15,219 bases of DNA from DAOTTI01 sp034437795 (GTDB taxonomy: Bacteria; Chloroflexota; UBA11872; UBA12225): positions 1 through 15,219 of the forward strand of contig DAOTTI010000169.1 in the NCBI GenBank assembly GCA_034437795.1, written 5' to 3'. Below, one piece after another: positions 14,623 to 15,219 of this stretch; positions within the stretch are counted from its first letter, which is position 1; each line of letters opens with the position of its first letter. Below the pieces are notes generated by a model. The model was not told the DNA's origin and did no database searches. It worked only from the letters and a program-made list of their open reading frames with translations. Both the position numbers and the translations under genes were made by a program.

Positions 14623-14628
14623 ATTATG
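14623..14628 (-). promoter_or_regulatory. Possible -10 box of the liv operon
   Basis: CATAAT on the minus strand matches the TATAAT consensus at five of six positions, unusual in this GC-rich setting. A start near 14616 would give a leader of about 43 nt. No convincing -35 hexamer is seen 16-18 bp upstream, so an activator or another element may be needed. Confidence 0.35.
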
Positions 14629-14735
14629 AGGCATGATGGCCGCGCATGATGGACCGCGCCGGGGACAAGGCGCGCGAGCGCCAGCCGGCCATGCAAAGCT
14701 CCGCCTGGCGCCAACCCGTGGCCATGGTTCCCCTC

Positions 14736-14775
14736 TCCGTGTCTTCGCGTCCCCGTGTCTCCGTGTCTCCGCGTC
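14736..14775. repeat. Five tandem 8-bp repeats, consensus TCCGYGTC
   Basis: Consecutive units are TCCGTGTC, TTCGCGTC, CCCGTGTC, TCCGTGTC and TCCGCGTC. The related 8-bp periodicity at 12114-12137 and 13201-13224 suggests one dispersed intergenic family. Confidence 0.75.
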
Positions 14776-14825
14776 GGCGCCGCGTCGGCGTGACCGCCGC
14801 AGGTGAGCCCTCTCCCCTGTGTCCC

Positions 14826-14961
14826 TCGTTCCCCCTCTCCGTGTCCGAGCGGGGGCCAGGGGGTGAGGTCTCTCCTCCCTCCCGGCGCGCCCAGCCGCAC
14901 AGCCGCGGCCATCGTTCCCCCTCTCCGTGTCGGAGTGGGGGCCAGGGGGTGAGGTCTCTCC
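14826..14961. repeat. Pair of 50-bp direct repeats
   Basis: 14826-14875 and 14912-14961 match at 48 of 50 positions with an 86-bp period. Each begins TCGTTCCCCCTCTCCGTGTC and ends GGTGAGGTCTCTCC, with facing C-run and G-run blocks able to fold back. They resemble dispersed repeats common between genes in some GC-rich genomes. Confidence 0.85.
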
Positions 14962-15123
14962 CCGCGTCGCCGCGTCGCGTACACTGGAGCTACAGCGCGT
15001 TGCATGCCGGCGGTGGCCACCCTGGCCACGCCCCTGTGCCGGCCCTGTGCCGCCGTGGATGGAGGATATGGCCGGAGCAGGAGGGCGCTGCCGGTGACGC
15101 TGCTCGCGAAAGGAGGCTGAGCC

Positions 15124-15219
15124 GTGAACCGCCAAGGTCGCCATAGTGTGCACGGGGTTGAGCGATCCGCGCCTGTCGAGGGTGGGGCCCCGCCGGACGG
15201 CGCGGCGCCGCTGGCTGAG
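15124..15219 (+). CDS. Start of an unidentified plus-strand gene (3' part outside window)
   Basis: AAAGGAGG lies seven bases before GTG 15124, the clearest ribosome binding site in the region, and the frame stays open for 32 codons to the edge. The visible residues begin with a translated GTG followed by NRQGRHSVHGVERSAPVEGG and are Pro/Gly/Ala-rich, like a disordered N-terminus. No family is recognised. It is divergent from the liv operon. The call rests on the ribosome site and the open frame only. Confidence 0.5.
   Translation, partial: MNRQGRHSVHGVERSAPVEGGAPPDGAAPLAE

Larger units (their letters stand above)
14574..15123. other. 550-bp intergenic region rich in repeats
   Basis: No convincing gene lies between the binding-protein start and the GTG start at 15124. 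The region holds a possible -10 box, a 13-bp-spaced direct repeat GCATGATGG (14631-14639 and 14644-14652), five tandem octamers, and two 50-bp repeats. Long open frames here on both strands translate to repetitive Arg/Gly/Pro-rich text and are not believed. Confidence 0.7.

Noticed and set aside
13362..14636. 424-residue plus-strand open frame opposite the binding-protein gene
   Set aside because: It is antisense to a full substrate-binding protein with signal peptide and lipobox.
14736..14961. Repeats as a CRISPR array
   Set aside because: The units are 8 bp without spacers, or only two 50-bp copies; there are no cas genes and no repeat-spacer alternation.
14574..15029. Upstream extension of the binding-protein frame to 15029
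   Set aside because: The added 152 residues are repeat-derived and would bury the signal peptide; the ATG at 14573 has a strong ribosome site.

Overview
The window is GC-rich (roughly two thirds or more G+C by eye) and densely coded. The mix of a copper nitrite reductase with its own N-terminal cupredoxin domain, an NnrS protein, tandem universal stress proteins, a Tat-type lipoprotein binding protein, and intergenic octanucleotide repeats would suit a Chloroflexota (for example Thermomicrobia-like) bacterium. That placement is an inference from style. There is no rRNA or marker gene here to settle it.

Left half (1-9395): a nitrogen-oxide and stress module. Reading leftwards on the minus strand, an Rrf2-family regulator with three cysteines is followed by nirK, which runs off the left edge. 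Divergent from it on the plus strand is an NnrS-family haem/copper membrane protein. Two universal stress protein genes overlap by ATGA on the minus strand and converge with nnrS. A DoxX-family membrane protein comes next, then a NarL/DosR-type response regulator and its histidine kinase, overlapping by GTGA.

The main finding is an 18-bp palindrome, about ATCAGGGA-NN-TCCCTGAT, seen six times in this half. Three copies (before rrf2-nirK, nnrS and doxX) sit exactly 30.5 bp from a CTA-containing -10-like element. A fourth, before the USP pair, has a similar element one helical turn further away. The other two are embedded in the end of the upstream USP gene. This looks like one regulon for nitrite/NO handling, stress proteins and DoxX. 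The two-component system in the window is the obvious candidate controller, but that link is inferred.

Right half (9456-14573): a complete branched-chain-amino-acid-type ABC importer on the minus strand, with binding protein, LivH, LivM, LivG and LivF in transcription order. The last genes overlap or nearly abut. The response regulator starts only 60 bp after livF, so read-through into the two-component genes is possible. The gaps on this side contain hairpins and 8-bp periodic repeats and none of the palindromes. At the far right a GTG start with a strong ribosome binding site opens a new plus-strand gene that leaves the window after 32 codons.
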